From assembly GCF_006538885.1 (NCBI RefSeq), contig NZ_BJLY01000001.1:496001-560000 (forward strand): a DNA stretch of 64,000 nt. The letters run 5' to 3'. Position 1 is the first letter of the stretch, and the number at the start of each line of letters is the position of its first letter. Positions 54,759 through 63,870 of this stretch are shown one piece after another. The notes beneath the pieces were generated by a model, which had not been told where the DNA came from, made no database searches, and saw nothing but the letters and a program-made list of their open reading frames with translations. Origin of the DNA: Gluconobacter roseus NBRC 3990. GTDB taxonomy: Bacteria; Pseudomonadota; Alphaproteobacteria; Acetobacterales; Acetobacteraceae. A program made the translations under genes and the position numbers.

Positions 54759-57398
54759 TTATGCGGCTGCTAGCGCCGTGCGCAGCATGGCAAACACGGC
54801 CTCCGAATCTGCGTTTGGACCCCCAGCCTGCGCCATGTCCGGACGGCCACCACCGCCCTTGCCACCCATCAGGGTCGAGGCTTCACGAACCAGCTTCACG
54901 GCATCCAGACGGTCCGTCAGGTCCTTGGTCACGGCGATTACAATACTACCGCGACCATCAGCATTGGACATCAGCGCCACGACACCGGACCCGATCTGCT
55001 TGGAGATGCTTTCCGCCAGACCCTTGAGTTCCTTCGGGCTGACATCGCCCAGATCACGCGCGGAAAGCGTGATGCCGTTGATGCTCTCCGTGGCACTCGT
55101 GCCTTCGCCGGTCGCGAGCTTGCGCTGCAGGTCGGAGACCTGCGCCGTCAGGGACTTGCGCTCTTCCAGAAGTGCCGCCACGCGGGATGCAGCATCGGCA
55201 ACCGGAACCTTGAGCAGATCCGCAATCTGCTTCAGACGGTCTTCGGTTTCCAGCGCCATGGCTTCCGCAGCGAGACCACAGACGGCCTCGATCCGACGCA
55301 CGCCAGCCGAGACACCGCTTTCCGAGACGATCCGGAACAGTCCGATCTCGCCCACGCGTCCCACATGCGTGCCGCCGCAGAGCTCGATGGAATAGGCCGC
55401 GCGATCGTCGTCGCCTTTGCCCATCGAGACCACGCGGACCTCATCACCGTACTTTTCGCCGAACAGCGCCATGGCCCCTTCCGCTACGGCTTCGTCCTGC
55501 GTCATCAGGCGTGTCTCGACCGGTGCATTCTCGCGGATGCGGGCATTGACCTCGGCCTCGACCGCCGCCAGCTCTTCATCCGTCAGCGGACGCGGCTGGC
55601 TGATATCGAAGCGCAGACGCTCCGGCGCATTCAGACTGCCCTTCTGCGTGACATGTGTGCCGATCTGCCGACGCAGGGCTTCATGCAGCAGATGAGTTGC
55701 GGAGTGATGGCCACGAACCGCCGTGCGCCGCGCGTGATCGATCTCGGCATGAACTGCCATGCCCGGCTTCAGCGTGCCTTCGACAACCTTGCCGTAATGC
55801 ACGATCAGATCGCCGTTGCGCTTCTGCGTATCAGTGATTTCGACGCGTACGCCCGGAGCCGTCAGCGTTCCATGATCGCCAACCTGACCGCCGCTTTCGC
55901 CATAGAACGGCGTCTGGTTCAGCAGGATTGCGACCGTGTCGTCACCAGCCGGCGCCTCGGCCAGTTCATCATTGCCGCGGAAAATCCCCTGGACTTCGGC
56001 ATCGGCCTTTTCGGCCACATAACCGAGGAACTCGCTCGGACCGTGCTTGTCACGTGCGTCGAACCAGACCGTTTCAGTTGCGGCATCGCCCGAGCCGACC
56101 CAAGCCGCACGCGCACGCTTGCGCTGCTCGGCCATGGCGGTCTCGAAACCGGCCTCATCAACCGTACGACCCTTCTCACGCAGCGCATCCTGCGTCAGAT
56201 CCAGCGGGAAACCGAACGTGTCATAGAGCTTGAAGGCTACATCACCCGGAAGAGCTTCCTTGTCGCCCAGACGGTCAAGTTCGTCGGACAGCAGCGTCAG
56301 GCCACGTTCCAGCAGGGCGGTGAAACGCTCTTCTTCACCCTTCATCGTCTGCGCGATCAGCGCCTGATGCTGGACGAGTTCCGGATAGGCCGCACCCATC
56401 TGCTGGATCAGCGCCGGAAGCAGGCGATAGAATACCGGTTCTTTTGCGCCCATGATGTGCAGGTGGCGCATGGCGCGCCGCATGATGCGGCGCAGCACAT
56501 AGCCTCGGCCTTCCTTGGACGGCAGAACGCCATCGGCGATCAGGAACGCGGTGGAGCGCAGATGATCGGCCACAACGCGATGGCTGGCCTTGAACGGACC
56601 ATCGGCGTCCTGATGCATGATTTCGGCCGAAGCTTCGATCAGTGCGCGCATCGTATCGGTGTCGTAGTTGTCACGCTTGCCCTGCATGATCGCGGCAAAA
56701 CGCTCCAAGCCCATGCCCGTGTCGATCGATGGGCGGGGCAGAGCATCGCGCGAGCCATCCGGCTGGTCGAGGAACTGCATGAATACGAGGTTCCAGATCT
56801 CGACGAAGCGGTCACCGTCTTCATCCGGGCTTCCCGGAGGGCCACCGAACACGCTGTCGCCGTGGTCGTAGAAGATCTCGGAGCACGGACCACACGGACC
56901 CGTGTCACCCATGCGCCAGAAATTGTCGGAGGTGCCGATGCGGATGATCCGGTCGTCGGACAGGCTGGCGATTTTCTTCCACAGATCGGCTGCGTCCTCG
57001 TCTTCCGCATAGACAGTAGCGAGCAGCTTGTCTTTCGGAAGACCGAAATCGCGCGTCAGCAGCGTCCAGGCAAATTCGATGGCTTCGGGCTTGAAGTAAT
57101 CGCCAAAGCTGAAATTGCCCATCATTTCGAAGAACGTGTGGTGGCGCGCCGTATATCCGACATTGTCGAGATCGTTATGCTTGCCACCCGCGCGTACAAC
57201 CTTTTGCGCCGTGGTAGCGCGGGAGTAGGGGCGTGTTTCCTGACCGGTGAAGACGTTCTTGAACGGCACCATGCCAGCATTGGTGAACAGCAGTGTCGGG
57301 TCGTTCTGCGGCACCAGAGATGCCGAAGGAACGATGCGGTGGCCCTGCGAACCGAAATATTCGAGAAAGGCCGATCTGATATCGTTGGTGCTGGTCAT
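54759..57398 (-). CDS. alaS: Alanyl-tRNA synthetase
   Basis: Class II synthetase with editing. It has 879 residues: a catalytic domain from [20 protein letters not shown], with [26 protein letters not shown] in part and [10 protein letters not shown], a tRNA-binding region, and an editing domain carrying [12 protein letters not shown] and [13 protein letters not shown] (zinc site). The C-terminal C-Ala domain includes [14 protein letters not shown]. Full family length with no sign of damage. The C-terminus ends close to a long inverted repeat. Confidence 0.97.
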   Translation of the reverse strand: MTSTNDIRSAFLEYFGSQGHRIVPSASLVPQNDPTLLFTNAGMVPFKNVFTGQETRPYSRATTAQKVVRAGGKHNDLDNVGYTARHHTFFEMMGNFSFGDYFKPEAIEFAWTLLTRDFGLPKDKLLATVYAEDEDAADLWKKIASLSDDRIIRIGTSDNFWRMGDTGPCGPCSEIFYDHGDSVFGGPPGSPDEDGDRFVEIWNLVFMQFLDQPDGSRDALPRPSIDTGMGLERFAAIMQGKRDNYDTDTMRALIEASAEIMHQDADGPFKASHRVVADHLRSTAFLIADGVLPSKEGRGYVLRRIMRRAMRHLHIMGAKEPVFYRLLPALIQQMGAAYPELVQHQALIAQTMKGEEERFTALLERGLTLLSDELDRLGDKEALPGDVAFKLYDTFGFPLDLTQDALREKGRTVDEAGFETAMAEQRKRARAAWVGSGDAATETVWFDARDKHGPSEFLGYVAEKADAEVQGIFRGNDELAEAPAGDDTVAILLNQTPFYGESGGQVGDHGTLTAPGVRVEITDTQKRNGDLIVHYGKVVEGTLKPGMAVHAEIDHARRTAVRGHHSATHLLHEALRRQIGTHVTQKGSLNAPERLRFDISQPRPLTDEELAAVEAEVNARIRENAPVETRLMTQDEAVAEGAMALFGEKYGDEVRVVSMGKGDDDRAAYSIELCGGTHVGRVGEIGLFRIVSESGVSAGVRRIEAVCGLAAEAMALETEDRLKQIADLLKVPVADAASRVAALLEERKSLTAQVSDLQRKLATGEGTSATESINGITLSARDLGDVSPKELKGLAESISKQIGSGVVALMSNADGRGSIVIAVTKDLTDRLDAVKLVREASTLMGGKGGGGRPDMAQAGGPNADSEAVFAMLRTALAAA

Positions 57399-57431
57399 GA
57401 TAAGGGAGCGTCAGTTCCAGGAAGACAGGGA

Positions 57432-57460
57432 ATAATATGCCTGTCCTAGACTATTGTCGC
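57432..57460 (-). promoter_or_regulatory. Promoter for alaS
   Basis: On the minus strand GCGACA (57455-57460), a 17-bp spacer and TATTAT (57432-57437) lie about 35 nt before the ATG. A GACAGG/CCTGTC inverted repeat flanks the -10 and may be a regulatory site. Confidence 0.5.
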
Positions 57461-57479
57461 TGCCTTGGAAATGCAGCCC

Positions 57480-58043
57480 TCAGTCATTGCGGTCATGCGT
57501 TCGAATGCTGTCATTCGGGAGGGCGGAAAGATCCGGCTCAGGTTCGGGGGCTATCAGGCCGGCAGCAGGAATTTCAACGGCCATCTGAACCAGTTCGAGT
57601 GGCGTTTCGGGTGTCTGTGTTCGGAAGACAAGACGGCGGGAAAGATTGAAATTGGCCACCATGCCGCACAGGGCACCTGCCGCCAGCGCAACCGCAGGAT
57701 AGTGCACTGTCAGCGGAAGTGTTGCGTAAAGGAGGAACACCATGCCGCGATTGAGAAGAAATCCGAAAGAATTGGCCAGCAGGAACCGCAGCCATTGCAG
57801 AACCATGTGCTGGTTCTCTGCTGATGACAGCCGGAACGTCCAGAAACGGTTAAGGCACCAGTTGCCGGTTGCCGCCACAAAATAGGCAATCAGGGTTGCC
57901 GCAATCAGCCCTGCCGGAACGCGAAGCAGGGAAACGGTACCCCAGTCCACCAGAAATCCCAGTGCACCGACCGTTCCAAAGCGAAGGAACTGATCGATGA
58001 TTTCCGGTCGGCTGCGCGGATAAAAAATACGGCTGCGTCGCAA
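57480..58043 (-). CDS. GtrA family membrane protein
   Basis: Four hydrophobic helices (about residues 15-130) with FLRFGTVGALGFLVDWGT, GNWCLNRFWTF and ANFNLSRRLVF identify the GtrA-like family, often flippases or partners in polyprenyl-linked sugar transfer. The C-terminal 45 residues are polar and Pro/Glu-rich. I place the start at a TTG (58043) with CCGGAG about 9 nt upstream, giving 187 residues. An ATG at 58172 would run through the ompA terminator and add a non-membrane stretch. No glycosyltransferase is adjacent. Confidence 0.75.
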   Translation of the reverse strand: MRRSRIFYPRSRPEIIDQFLRFGTVGALGFLVDWGTVSLLRVPAGLIAATLIAYFVAATGNWCLNRFWTFRLSSAENQHMVLQWLRFLLANSFGFLLNRGMVFLLYATLPLTVHYPAVALAAGALCGMVANFNLSRRLVFRTQTPETPLELVQMAVEIPAAGLIAPEPEPDLSALPNDSIRTHDRND

Positions 58044-58141
58044 GGAACATGTCTCCGGAATATCGGGGTGTGCTGGCTCTAGCGTGTCGGGAAAGGCAAT
58101 CGCAAGCGGAGTTTCATTATGAACGCTGCATTTGCCCAAAG

Positions 58142-58167
58142 AAAAAGGCGCCCCGAAGGACGCCTTT
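58142..58167 (-). terminator. Terminator after the OmpA-family gene
   Basis: On the minus strand GAAAGGCG pairs with the CGCCTTT segment and runs into TTTTTC. It lies about 45 nt past the stop. Confidence 0.7.
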
Positions 58168-58211
58168 CTCAAAACCGAAGTCGAAGACCCCGGCGTCAGA
58201 TCATGTCTGAA

Positions 58212-59351
58212 TTACTTCAGGATAATCTCGACGCGACGGTTCTGCGGCTCGCGGGTGTTCGGGCCGGTCGGAACCAGCGGCTTGGACTCGCCGTAGCCGT
58301 GGATGTCGATGGCAGCAGCCGGGACACCGTCACGGATCAGCTCAGCCTTCACGCTGGAAGCGCGACGGTTGGACAGACCCAGGTTGTACTTCTCGCCGCG
58401 GGGACCCGGGTGAGCAGCAGAGTTATCCGTGTAGCCGTTGACTTCGATGCGCGTCGTCTGGACGTGCGTGGAAGCCTGGGCTGCCTGGGCAACGATCTCA
58501 CGGGCGCGGCCCGTCAGGTCAGACTTGTCCCAGTCGAAGAACACGAGATACGTACGGGCCGGGGTCGGTGCCGGCGGAACAACAACCGGAGCCGGCGGCG
58601 GCGGCGGCGGAGCCGTATCGAAGGCATAGCGCAGGCCCAGGATGAACTGGTGCGAGAAGCGCGGGTCGAAATTCACGTTGCCCTTGTGAATGCCGGAAGC
58701 ATTGTAGGACGTGGAGCGGTACGGACCATCAGCAAACTGCTGGCCGATGAAGCGGTACTCGGTCGTGACGGCAAGGCCGGGAACATTCGGGATGTCGTAG
58801 GCTGCACCGACGATACCCTGGTATGCGAAGCTGCCCTGCGTTCCGCCCATGCGGTTCACATTGCCGTTGTCATACTGGGTGGTGGTCGGGTTGTAGTGCT
58901 GCCACAGGTAACCAGCGCCGACACCGACGAACGGCGTAACAGGAACGTTCAGGCCGAAGTTGGCGAGATCGATGTCATACAGGACATTGACGAGGCCGCC
59001 ATAAGCCTGATCGGAACCATGGGTCGAGCCGTTGACGGCCGTGGGACGACGATGGTTGATCTGGGAGTAGTTGTACAGACCCTCGACTTCAACGCGCAGG
59101 CCGTTACCGAAGCCCCAGCCGAATGCACCGAAACCGGTGAAGCCGTCATGGTGGCGGTAGCGGGAGCTCGAAGCAGCATTGCTGCTCGTGCCGTCAGCCT
59201 GCGTCGTCGGCGAGAAGGAGCCGTGCTGCTGCTGAACCAGGTTGTAACCACCGCCGATGTTGACATAGGGGCCGGTGATCGTGCTGGCCATGGCAAGCGA
59301 CGGTGCGGCGACCATCGACGTCATGGCAAGGAGTGCCGTGCGGAGACGCAT
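58212..59351 (-). CDS. OmpA-family outer membrane protein
   Basis: The 379-residue protein has a signal peptide (about 1-22, ending near AMAST) and an N-terminal eight-stranded-barrel-like region (about 23-230) starting GPYVNIGGGYNL and rich in alternating aromatic strands. A proline hinge (PPPPPPAPVVVPP) follows. The C-terminal OmpA/MotB peptidoglycan-binding domain has VNGYTDNSAAHPGP, LSNRRASSVKAELI and REPQNRRVEIIL. It tethers outer membrane to wall. It has its own promoter and terminator; abundance is inferred from that and from codon regularity. Confidence 0.93.
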   Translation of the reverse strand: MRLRTALLAMTSMVAAPSLAMASTITGPYVNIGGGYNLVQQQHGSFSPTTQADGTSSNAASSSRYRHHDGFTGFGAFGWGFGNGLRVEVEGLYNYSQINHRRPTAVNGSTHGSDQAYGGLVNVLYDIDLANFGLNVPVTPFVGVGAGYLWQHYNPTTTQYDNGNVNRMGGTQGSFAYQGIVGAAYDIPNVPGLAVTTEYRFIGQQFADGPYRSTSYNASGIHKGNVNFDPRFSHQFILGLRYAFDTAPPPPPPAPVVVPPAPTPARTYLVFFDWDKSDLTGRAREIVAQAAQASTHVQTTRIEVNGYTDNSAAHPGPRGEKYNLGLSNRRASSVKAELIRDGVPAAAIDIHGYGESKPLVPTGPNTREPQNRRVEIILK

Positions 59352-59382
59352 GTTTTCGTCCTCTTAGTGACTAACGTTCGAG

Positions 59383-59408
59383 CCGTTGGAAAATGCTTTA
59401 ACCAACGG
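59383..59408 (-). promoter_or_regulatory. Stem-loop in the ompA 5' leader
   Basis: CCGTTGG (59383-59389) pairs with CCAACGG (59402-59408), loop 12 nt, inside the predicted 72-nt leader and about 30 nt before the ATG. E. coli ompA mRNA is stabilised by 5'-leader stem-loops, a possible parallel. Confidence 0.45.
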
Positions 59409-59429
59409 ACCCAGCGCGATGCATAAGCG

Positions 59430-59458
59430 CATATAGAACTCAGAGTTCCCCTCGACAA
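59430..59458 (-). promoter_or_regulatory. Promoter for the OmpA-family gene
   Basis: On the minus strand TTGTCG (59453-59458), a 17-bp spacer and TATATG (59430-59435) lie about 80 nt before the start. Confidence 0.55.
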
Positions 59459-59667
59459 AGCCAGTCAGGGTCTTCCAGCTCTACTCGGGGAAGGGGAGTG
59501 ACATAAAAGCCACAATCCATTTCGCCCGCTTTACGATCTACGCCTCGCGTCTACGCTGGCTTAGCTCAAGGTTTCACGAGAAGCCAGCGCTTCCGGAAGA
59601 AAGCAGCTATGCAAAAAGAGAAGCAAAACAGTCATTTAGCTTAGATGTGACGGAATTTTAACATTCC

Positions 59668-61359
59668 TCACGGATGGCAGCCCTCAGTAATCAGAAGATT
59701 ACGCACTGTTTCTGAGGGAATTTCGCGCGTCGTGAACGCCCTGCCGATCCCGCGTAACAGAACAAACGCAACCTTGCCGTCCTGCATCTTCTTGTCCCGA
59801 GTCATATGGTTCAGAAGTACATCTGCAGAGAAGGATTCCCTGAACCAGTCGAAACTGACGGGCATGTCCAGACTCCGCAGGTGACGGTCCAGCCGCTGGA
59901 GGTCTTCGACAGAGGCGTAACCGAGCTCTACCGAAAGGGCCATGGCCAGGTGAATTCCGATCGAGACGGCTTCACCGTGCAGAAGGCGACCATCATATCC
60001 CAGTTCCGCTTCAAGAGCGTGTCCGAACGTATGTCCCAGATTGAGCAGGGCACGACCGCCAACGGCAGCCTGTTCTTTCTCGTCAGCGGCAACAACGGAT
60101 GCCTTGAAAGCGCAGGCTCGACGAACGGCTTGCGTCAGGGCTTCCGGATCACCGTCCAAGACATCGCGTCCATGGGTCTCACACCAGGCAAAGAGTTCCG
60201 GATCAGCGATAAGGCCGGATTTGACGATCTCGGCATAGCCCGCAACGCGCTGACGGCGCGGCAGTGTTGCCAGCGCGGAACTGTCAGCAAGAACCACAAT
60301 AGGCTGATGGAAGGCGCCGATCAGGTTCTTGCCGGCCACGGCATTGATGCCAGTCTTTCCGCCCACGCTGCTGTCCACCTGTGACAGAAGCGTTGTGGGA
60401 ATTTGTACGAATGGCAGCCCACGAAGAGCCGTTGCCGCAACAAACCCGGCCAGATCGCCCACGACTCCGCCGCCCAGTGCCACGATGGTTGTCTTGCGCT
60501 CGATGCCGGTGGACAGGAGCTGGTTCATGACGTCCCCGTAGCAGGGGAGGGACTTGCTCTCTTCGCCGCCGGGAACCGCAATCACATCCGCACGGATGCC
60601 GGTTTCCTCGAACGAGGCCAGAAGCCGGGGCAGATGCAGTTCGGCAACTGTCCTGTCTGTTATGACGACCACACGCTTCTGAGGCAGGTGCGGTGCAAGC
60701 AGGGCTCCTGCGCGCGAAATCAGGTCAGGCCCGATCAGCACATCATAGCTGTGGTGGCTGAGCGAGACATGCACAGCCTCCGGCCTGCGATATTCTCCCA
60801 GAACTTCCCGCACCCGCTGCACGCCCTGTTCCACGGTTTCATCTCCACAATCGATAATGATGTCGGCCTCGGCGTAGACGGGGTAACGCAACCCGACCAG
60901 ACGCCCCAGAACTTCTTCCGGTCGCCCCTGCGCCAGCAGTGGCCGTCCCGCACGTCCGGCGACCCGTTTCACCAGCACATGCACCGGCGCCCGGAGCCAG
61001 ATCGAGACCGCATGCCTGCGGACCAGACGACGGGTCTGGGCGTCCATCCAGGCGCCTCCGCCCGTGGCGAGGATGCAGGGTGGCCCATCGAGGAGTCGCT
61101 GAATGACGCGGCGTTCACCATCCCGGAACGATGCTTCGCCATGTCGGGCAAAGATTTCGGGAATCGAACAGCCGGCGGCCCGTTCGATCTCAATGTCGGC
61201 ATCCACGAAAGGCAGTCCGCAGATCTGGGCGAGGCGCCGTCCGATGGTGGTTTTGCCGGCACCCATCATTCCGACGAGGACAACCGTACGCGACGGTATG
61301 CCATCGGGAGAGAAAAAGGGTTGCGGCTTGGCTGAAGGGGGAAAAGGCAGGCGTGACAT
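59668..61359 (-). CDS. aroKB: Bifunctional shikimate kinase / 3-dehydroquinate synthase
   Basis: A single 563-residue chain covers two shikimate-pathway steps. Residues about 25-190 are shikimate kinase: P-loop GMMGAGKTTIG, FVDADIEIE, ATGGGAW. Residues about 200-560 are dehydroquinate synthase: VPGGEESKS, ALGGGVVGDLAGFVAA, DSSVGGKTGIN, and the zinc-binding region NLGHTFGHALEAEL with HGEAVSIGI. The two are normally adjacent genes; here no stop separates them. It diverges from the hypothetical gene at 61420 with about 60 nt between. Confidence 0.95.
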   Translation of the reverse strand: MSRLPFPPSAKPQPFFSPDGIPSRTVVLVGMMGAGKTTIGRRLAQICGLPFVDADIEIERAAGCSIPEIFARHGEASFRDGERRVIQRLLDGPPCILATGGGAWMDAQTRRLVRRHAVSIWLRAPVHVLVKRVAGRAGRPLLAQGRPEEVLGRLVGLRYPVYAEADIIIDCGDETVEQGVQRVREVLGEYRRPEAVHVSLSHHSYDVLIGPDLISRAGALLAPHLPQKRVVVITDRTVAELHLPRLLASFEETGIRADVIAVPGGEESKSLPCYGDVMNQLLSTGIERKTTIVALGGGVVGDLAGFVAATALRGLPFVQIPTTLLSQVDSSVGGKTGINAVAGKNLIGAFHQPIVVLADSSALATLPRRQRVAGYAEIVKSGLIADPELFAWCETHGRDVLDGDPEALTQAVRRACAFKASVVAADEKEQAAVGGRALLNLGHTFGHALEAELGYDGRLLHGEAVSIGIHLAMALSVELGYASVEDLQRLDRHLRSLDMPVSFDWFRESFSADVLLNHMTRDKKMQDGKVAFVLLRGIGRAFTTREIPSETVRNLLITEGCHP

Positions 61360-61419
61360 GCCCTGCTACGTATCATAGGAGAGGGAACACGTCCTGCCCT
61401 CACTTCGAGACCCTGTCCC

Positions 61420-61839
61420 ATGGCCATTACCGATCGTTCCTTTTCCCGCCTGCCGCTGATTGGCGGGGCCGTTGCCGTCCTTCTTGTCCTGGGTGTGGGC
61501 GGAGCGTTCCTGCGTCTGGGCATGACCGCCACGCCACCGGCACAGACCATGGTTCACAAGGACCTGTCGGGCGGCGCTTTTGCTATGTCCACAGCACCCC
61601 AGGCCGCCCTCCCGGCCATGCCGCCCGTGCCTGCGGCCCAGCCTGCGCAGGCTCCTTCCGTGACACCGATGCCTGCGCCCGCTCCGGCCCCTGCCGCAGC
61701 AGCGCCGGCTGCTCCTGCCGCTGTTCCCGCTGCTGCCCCTCTGACGCCGTCAACACCGCTGCCGACGATGCCGGCTCCGAAAACCGCTCCCGCCCAGCCC
61801 ATGCCTGCTGCACCTGTGGCTCCGGCTCCCGCTCACTGA
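61420..61839 (+). CDS. Hypothetical membrane-anchored Ala/Pro-rich protein
   Basis: The 139-residue protein has one N-terminal membrane helix (about 12-33, LPLIGGAVAVLLVLGVGGAF), then a periplasmic tail made almost wholly of Ala, Pro, Met and Val repeats such as PAPAPAPAAA. No domain is visible. It may be a cell-envelope linker, or lie at the low-complexity end of a degenerate gene. It is followed after 10 nt by xerD. Confidence 0.6.
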   Translation: MAITDRSFSRLPLIGGAVAVLLVLGVGGAFLRLGMTATPPAQTMVHKDLSGGAFAMSTAPQAALPAMPPVPAAQPAQAPSVTPMPAPAPAPAAAAPAAPAAVPAAAPLTPSTPLPTMPAPKTAPAQPMPAAPVAPAPAH

Positions 61840-61849
61840 CCGAGCGGCA

Positions 61850-62785
61850 GTGGCGCGTACCAGTAACGACCGGGGAGGCGACAGGCATGTCGAGGCATTT
61901 CTGGAAATGCTCGCCGCCGAGCGTGGCGCGGCACTGAAAACCCGGCAGGCCTACGCTTCGGACCTCGCCGATTTCGCCGCCCACTGCGCACCGGTTCCTC
62001 TGGCCGATGCGCAGGGCAGCCAGGTCCAGTCCTATCTCGCGGAGTTGTCCCGCGCAGGACTGGCGGCCCGAACCGCCGCACGACGCCTGTCCTGCCTGCG
62101 CCAGTTCTATCGATTCCTGATGCTCGAGTCGGTGCGTGAGGACGATCCGACCGAACGTCAGCAGGCTCCCAAAATTGCATCGTCCCTTCCCAGACCGCTG
62201 GATGAGGACGAAATCCGTCGCCTGCTGGAAAGCGGGACGCGCGGTCATGAAAATGAACGCCGGGACATCATCTCCCGTGCCGCGCTGGAACTCCTCTACA
62301 CGACTGGTCTGCGCATTTCTGAACTATTGGCCTTACCGGCATCCTGTGTGTATGTCCGTGGCCCGATGCTTCTTGTGCGGGGCAAGGGCGGCCGGGAGCG
62401 GCTGGTGCCTTTATCCCAGAGCGCGCGGGACGCTGCGGACCAGCTCGTGCATTTCGATCGCGATCTCGGCAGCCCCTGGCTCTTTCCGGGACGCAACCCT
62501 CAGAAGCACCTGACGCGGCAGGGATTCGACAAGATCCTGCTCGCCTGTGCCCTGAAAGCCGGACTAGACCCCGACCGTGTCAGCCCACACGTTCTGAGGC
62601 ATTCGTTCGCCAGCCATCTTCTGGCGCATGGCGCCGATCTGCGGGCGTTGCAGATGCTGCTGGGTCACGCCGATATCGCGACCACCCAGATCTATACGCA
62701 GGTCATGTCCGAACGCCTGAGACAGGCCGTGGCGGCGCATCATCCGCTGGCACGGAAAGACGCGGCCCCGGTCGACATGGACTGA
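61850..62785 (+). CDS. xerD: Site-specific tyrosine recombinase XerD (or XerC)
   Basis: Resolves chromosome dimers at dif with its partner Xer protein. It has 311 residues with a GTG start. The SAM-like N-terminal core-binding domain is about 12-100. Catalytic residues are R in TTGLRISELL, K in VRGKGGRERLVPL, H-x-x-R in HVLRHSFASH, H in LLGHADIATT and the nucleophile Y in QIYTQVM. The xerD-accA order beside aroK/aroB occurs in other alphaproteobacteria and favours XerD over XerC. Confidence 0.88.
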   Translation: MARTSNDRGGDRHVEAFLEMLAAERGAALKTRQAYASDLADFAAHCAPVPLADAQGSQVQSYLAELSRAGLAARTAARRLSCLRQFYRFLMLESVREDDPTERQQAPKIASSLPRPLDEDEIRRLLESGTRGHENERRDIISRAALELLYTTGLRISELLALPASCVYVRGPMLLVRGKGGRERLVPLSQSARDAADQLVHFDRDLGSPWLFPGRNPQKHLTRQGFDKILLACALKAGLDPDRVSPHVLRHSFASHLLAHGADLRALQMLLGHADIATTQIYTQVMSERLRQAVAAHHPLARKDAAPVDMD

Positions 62786-62848
62786 ACAGATCATTCCGCC
62801 TGTCGCAGGGACTGTTTCCGAACGCGCAGGCGTGCTATCGGGCTGGCC

Positions 62849-63823
62849 ATGCGCCAATTCCTAGATTTCGAGAAGTCGGTCGCCGAACTCGAGACCAAGA
62901 TCGACGAACTCCGCCAGATGGGCAGCCAGGGCAAGGACTCCGGCACCAGCGGCATCAATATCGATGACGAGATTGCCCGTCTGTCTGAAAAGGCCGACAA
63001 GCAGCTCCGCACGACCTATGCCAAGCTGACGCCGTTGCAGAAAGTGCAGGTGGCCCGTCACGCCCAGCGCCCGAAGGCTCTGGATTACGTGCATCAGCTG
63101 GTAACGGACTACACGCCGCTGGCCGGTGACCGCGCCTTTGGTGACGACGACGCCATGATCGGCGGTCTGGCCCGTTTCCGTGGGGAGCCGGTCGTTGTTG
63201 TCGGAACCGAGCGTGGCCACGACACCGAAACGCGCCTGAAGCATAATTTCGGCATGGCCCGCCCCGAAGGCTATCGCAAGGCGCAGCGTCTGGTCGAAAT
63301 GGCCGGTCGCTTCGGCCTGCCGATCCTGAGCTTCATTGACACCGCCGGTGCCTGGCCCGGAATCGACGCCGAAGCGCGTGGACAGGCCCAGGCCATCGCA
63401 AAATCGATCGATGTCTGCCTCAAGGCCCCCGTACCCCTGATCGTGACCGTGATCGGTGAGGGTGGTTCGGGTGGTGCCATCGCCATTGGTGCAGGTGACC
63501 GCATCCTGATGCTCGAGCACTCGATCTATTCCGTCATTTCGCCGGAAGCCGCCGCATCCATCCTGTGGCGCGATCCGAAGCTGGCACCGGCCGCAGCCGA
63601 AGCGCTCAAACTCACCGCACAGGACCTTCAGTCTCTTGGCGTGATCGACCGGATCATTCCCGAGCCGGTCGGCGGTGCACAGCGCGCACCGGACGAAGCC
63701 GTCAAGGCCGTTGGCAACGCGATTGCGGAAGAACTGGCCTCGCTCAAGGATCTGACGGGGCCGGCGCTGATCCAGAAGCGCCGGGACAAGTTCCTGTCCA
63801 TGACCCGCACGCCTCTGCACTGA
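62849..63823 (+). CDS. accA: Acetyl-CoA carboxylase carboxyltransferase subunit alpha
   Basis: Alpha subunit of the carboxyltransferase that makes malonyl-CoA for fatty acid synthesis. The 324-residue protein begins MRQFLDFEKSVAELETKIDEL, a family N-terminus, followed by the crotonase-like core: VVVGTERGHDTETRLKHNFGMARPEGYRKA in part, SFIDTAGAWPGIDAEARGQ, and GEGGSGGAIAIGAGDRILML. Bicarbonate supply is linked to the carbonic anhydrase gene in the same window, though not in the same operon. Confidence 0.97.
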   Translation: MRQFLDFEKSVAELETKIDELRQMGSQGKDSGTSGINIDDEIARLSEKADKQLRTTYAKLTPLQKVQVARHAQRPKALDYVHQLVTDYTPLAGDRAFGDDDAMIGGLARFRGEPVVVVGTERGHDTETRLKHNFGMARPEGYRKAQRLVEMAGRFGLPILSFIDTAGAWPGIDAEARGQAQAIAKSIDVCLKAPVPLIVTVIGEGGSGGAIAIGAGDRILMLEHSIYSVISPEAAASILWRDPKLAPAAAEALKLTAQDLQSLGVIDRIIPEPVGGAQRAPDEAVKAVGNAIAEELASLKDLTGPALIQKRRDKFLSMTRTPLH

Positions 63824-63832
63824 GACGTTTTC

Positions 63833-63870
63833 AAAAGCCGCTGCCTCTCCGCAGCGGCTTTTGTTTTTTT
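63833..63870 (+). terminator. Rho-independent terminator after accA
   Basis: Perfect 12-bp stem AAAAGCCGCTGC / GCAGCGGCTTTT with a 6-nt loop, followed by G and seven T. Confidence 0.93.

Larger units (their letters stand above)
59352..59667. other. Intergenic region upstream of the OmpA-family gene, holding promoter, leader and an inverted repeat
   Basis: No coding sequence is supported. The left half holds the ompA leader and promoter. The right half has a 9-bp perfect inverted repeat, CGCTGGCTT (59554-59562) with AAGCCAGCG (59581-59589), 18-nt loop, and no T run on either strand. The rest is relatively A+T-rich; no terminator for aroKB is clear. Confidence 0.55.

Noticed and set aside
55365-57449. 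694-codon open frame antisense to alaS
   Set aside because: It lies wholly over a full-length alaS with intact motifs. The product is Arg/His-rich without domains. Long antisense frames are expected in this high-G+C codon usage.
58557-58610. Short GC-rich repeat in the OmpA-family gene
   Set aside because: It encodes the proline hinge (repeated CCG-type codons), not an independent repeat element.
59551-59600. Possible tRNA-like element (TAGCTCA near an inverted repeat)
   Set aside because: No cloverleaf can be drawn: no acceptor pairing, anticodon arm or T-arm consensus. Kept only as an inverted repeat.
61600-61835. Imperfect Ala/Pro codon repeats, considered as a minisatellite
   Set aside because: The repeats stay in frame and give low-complexity protein; no fixed unit is visible.
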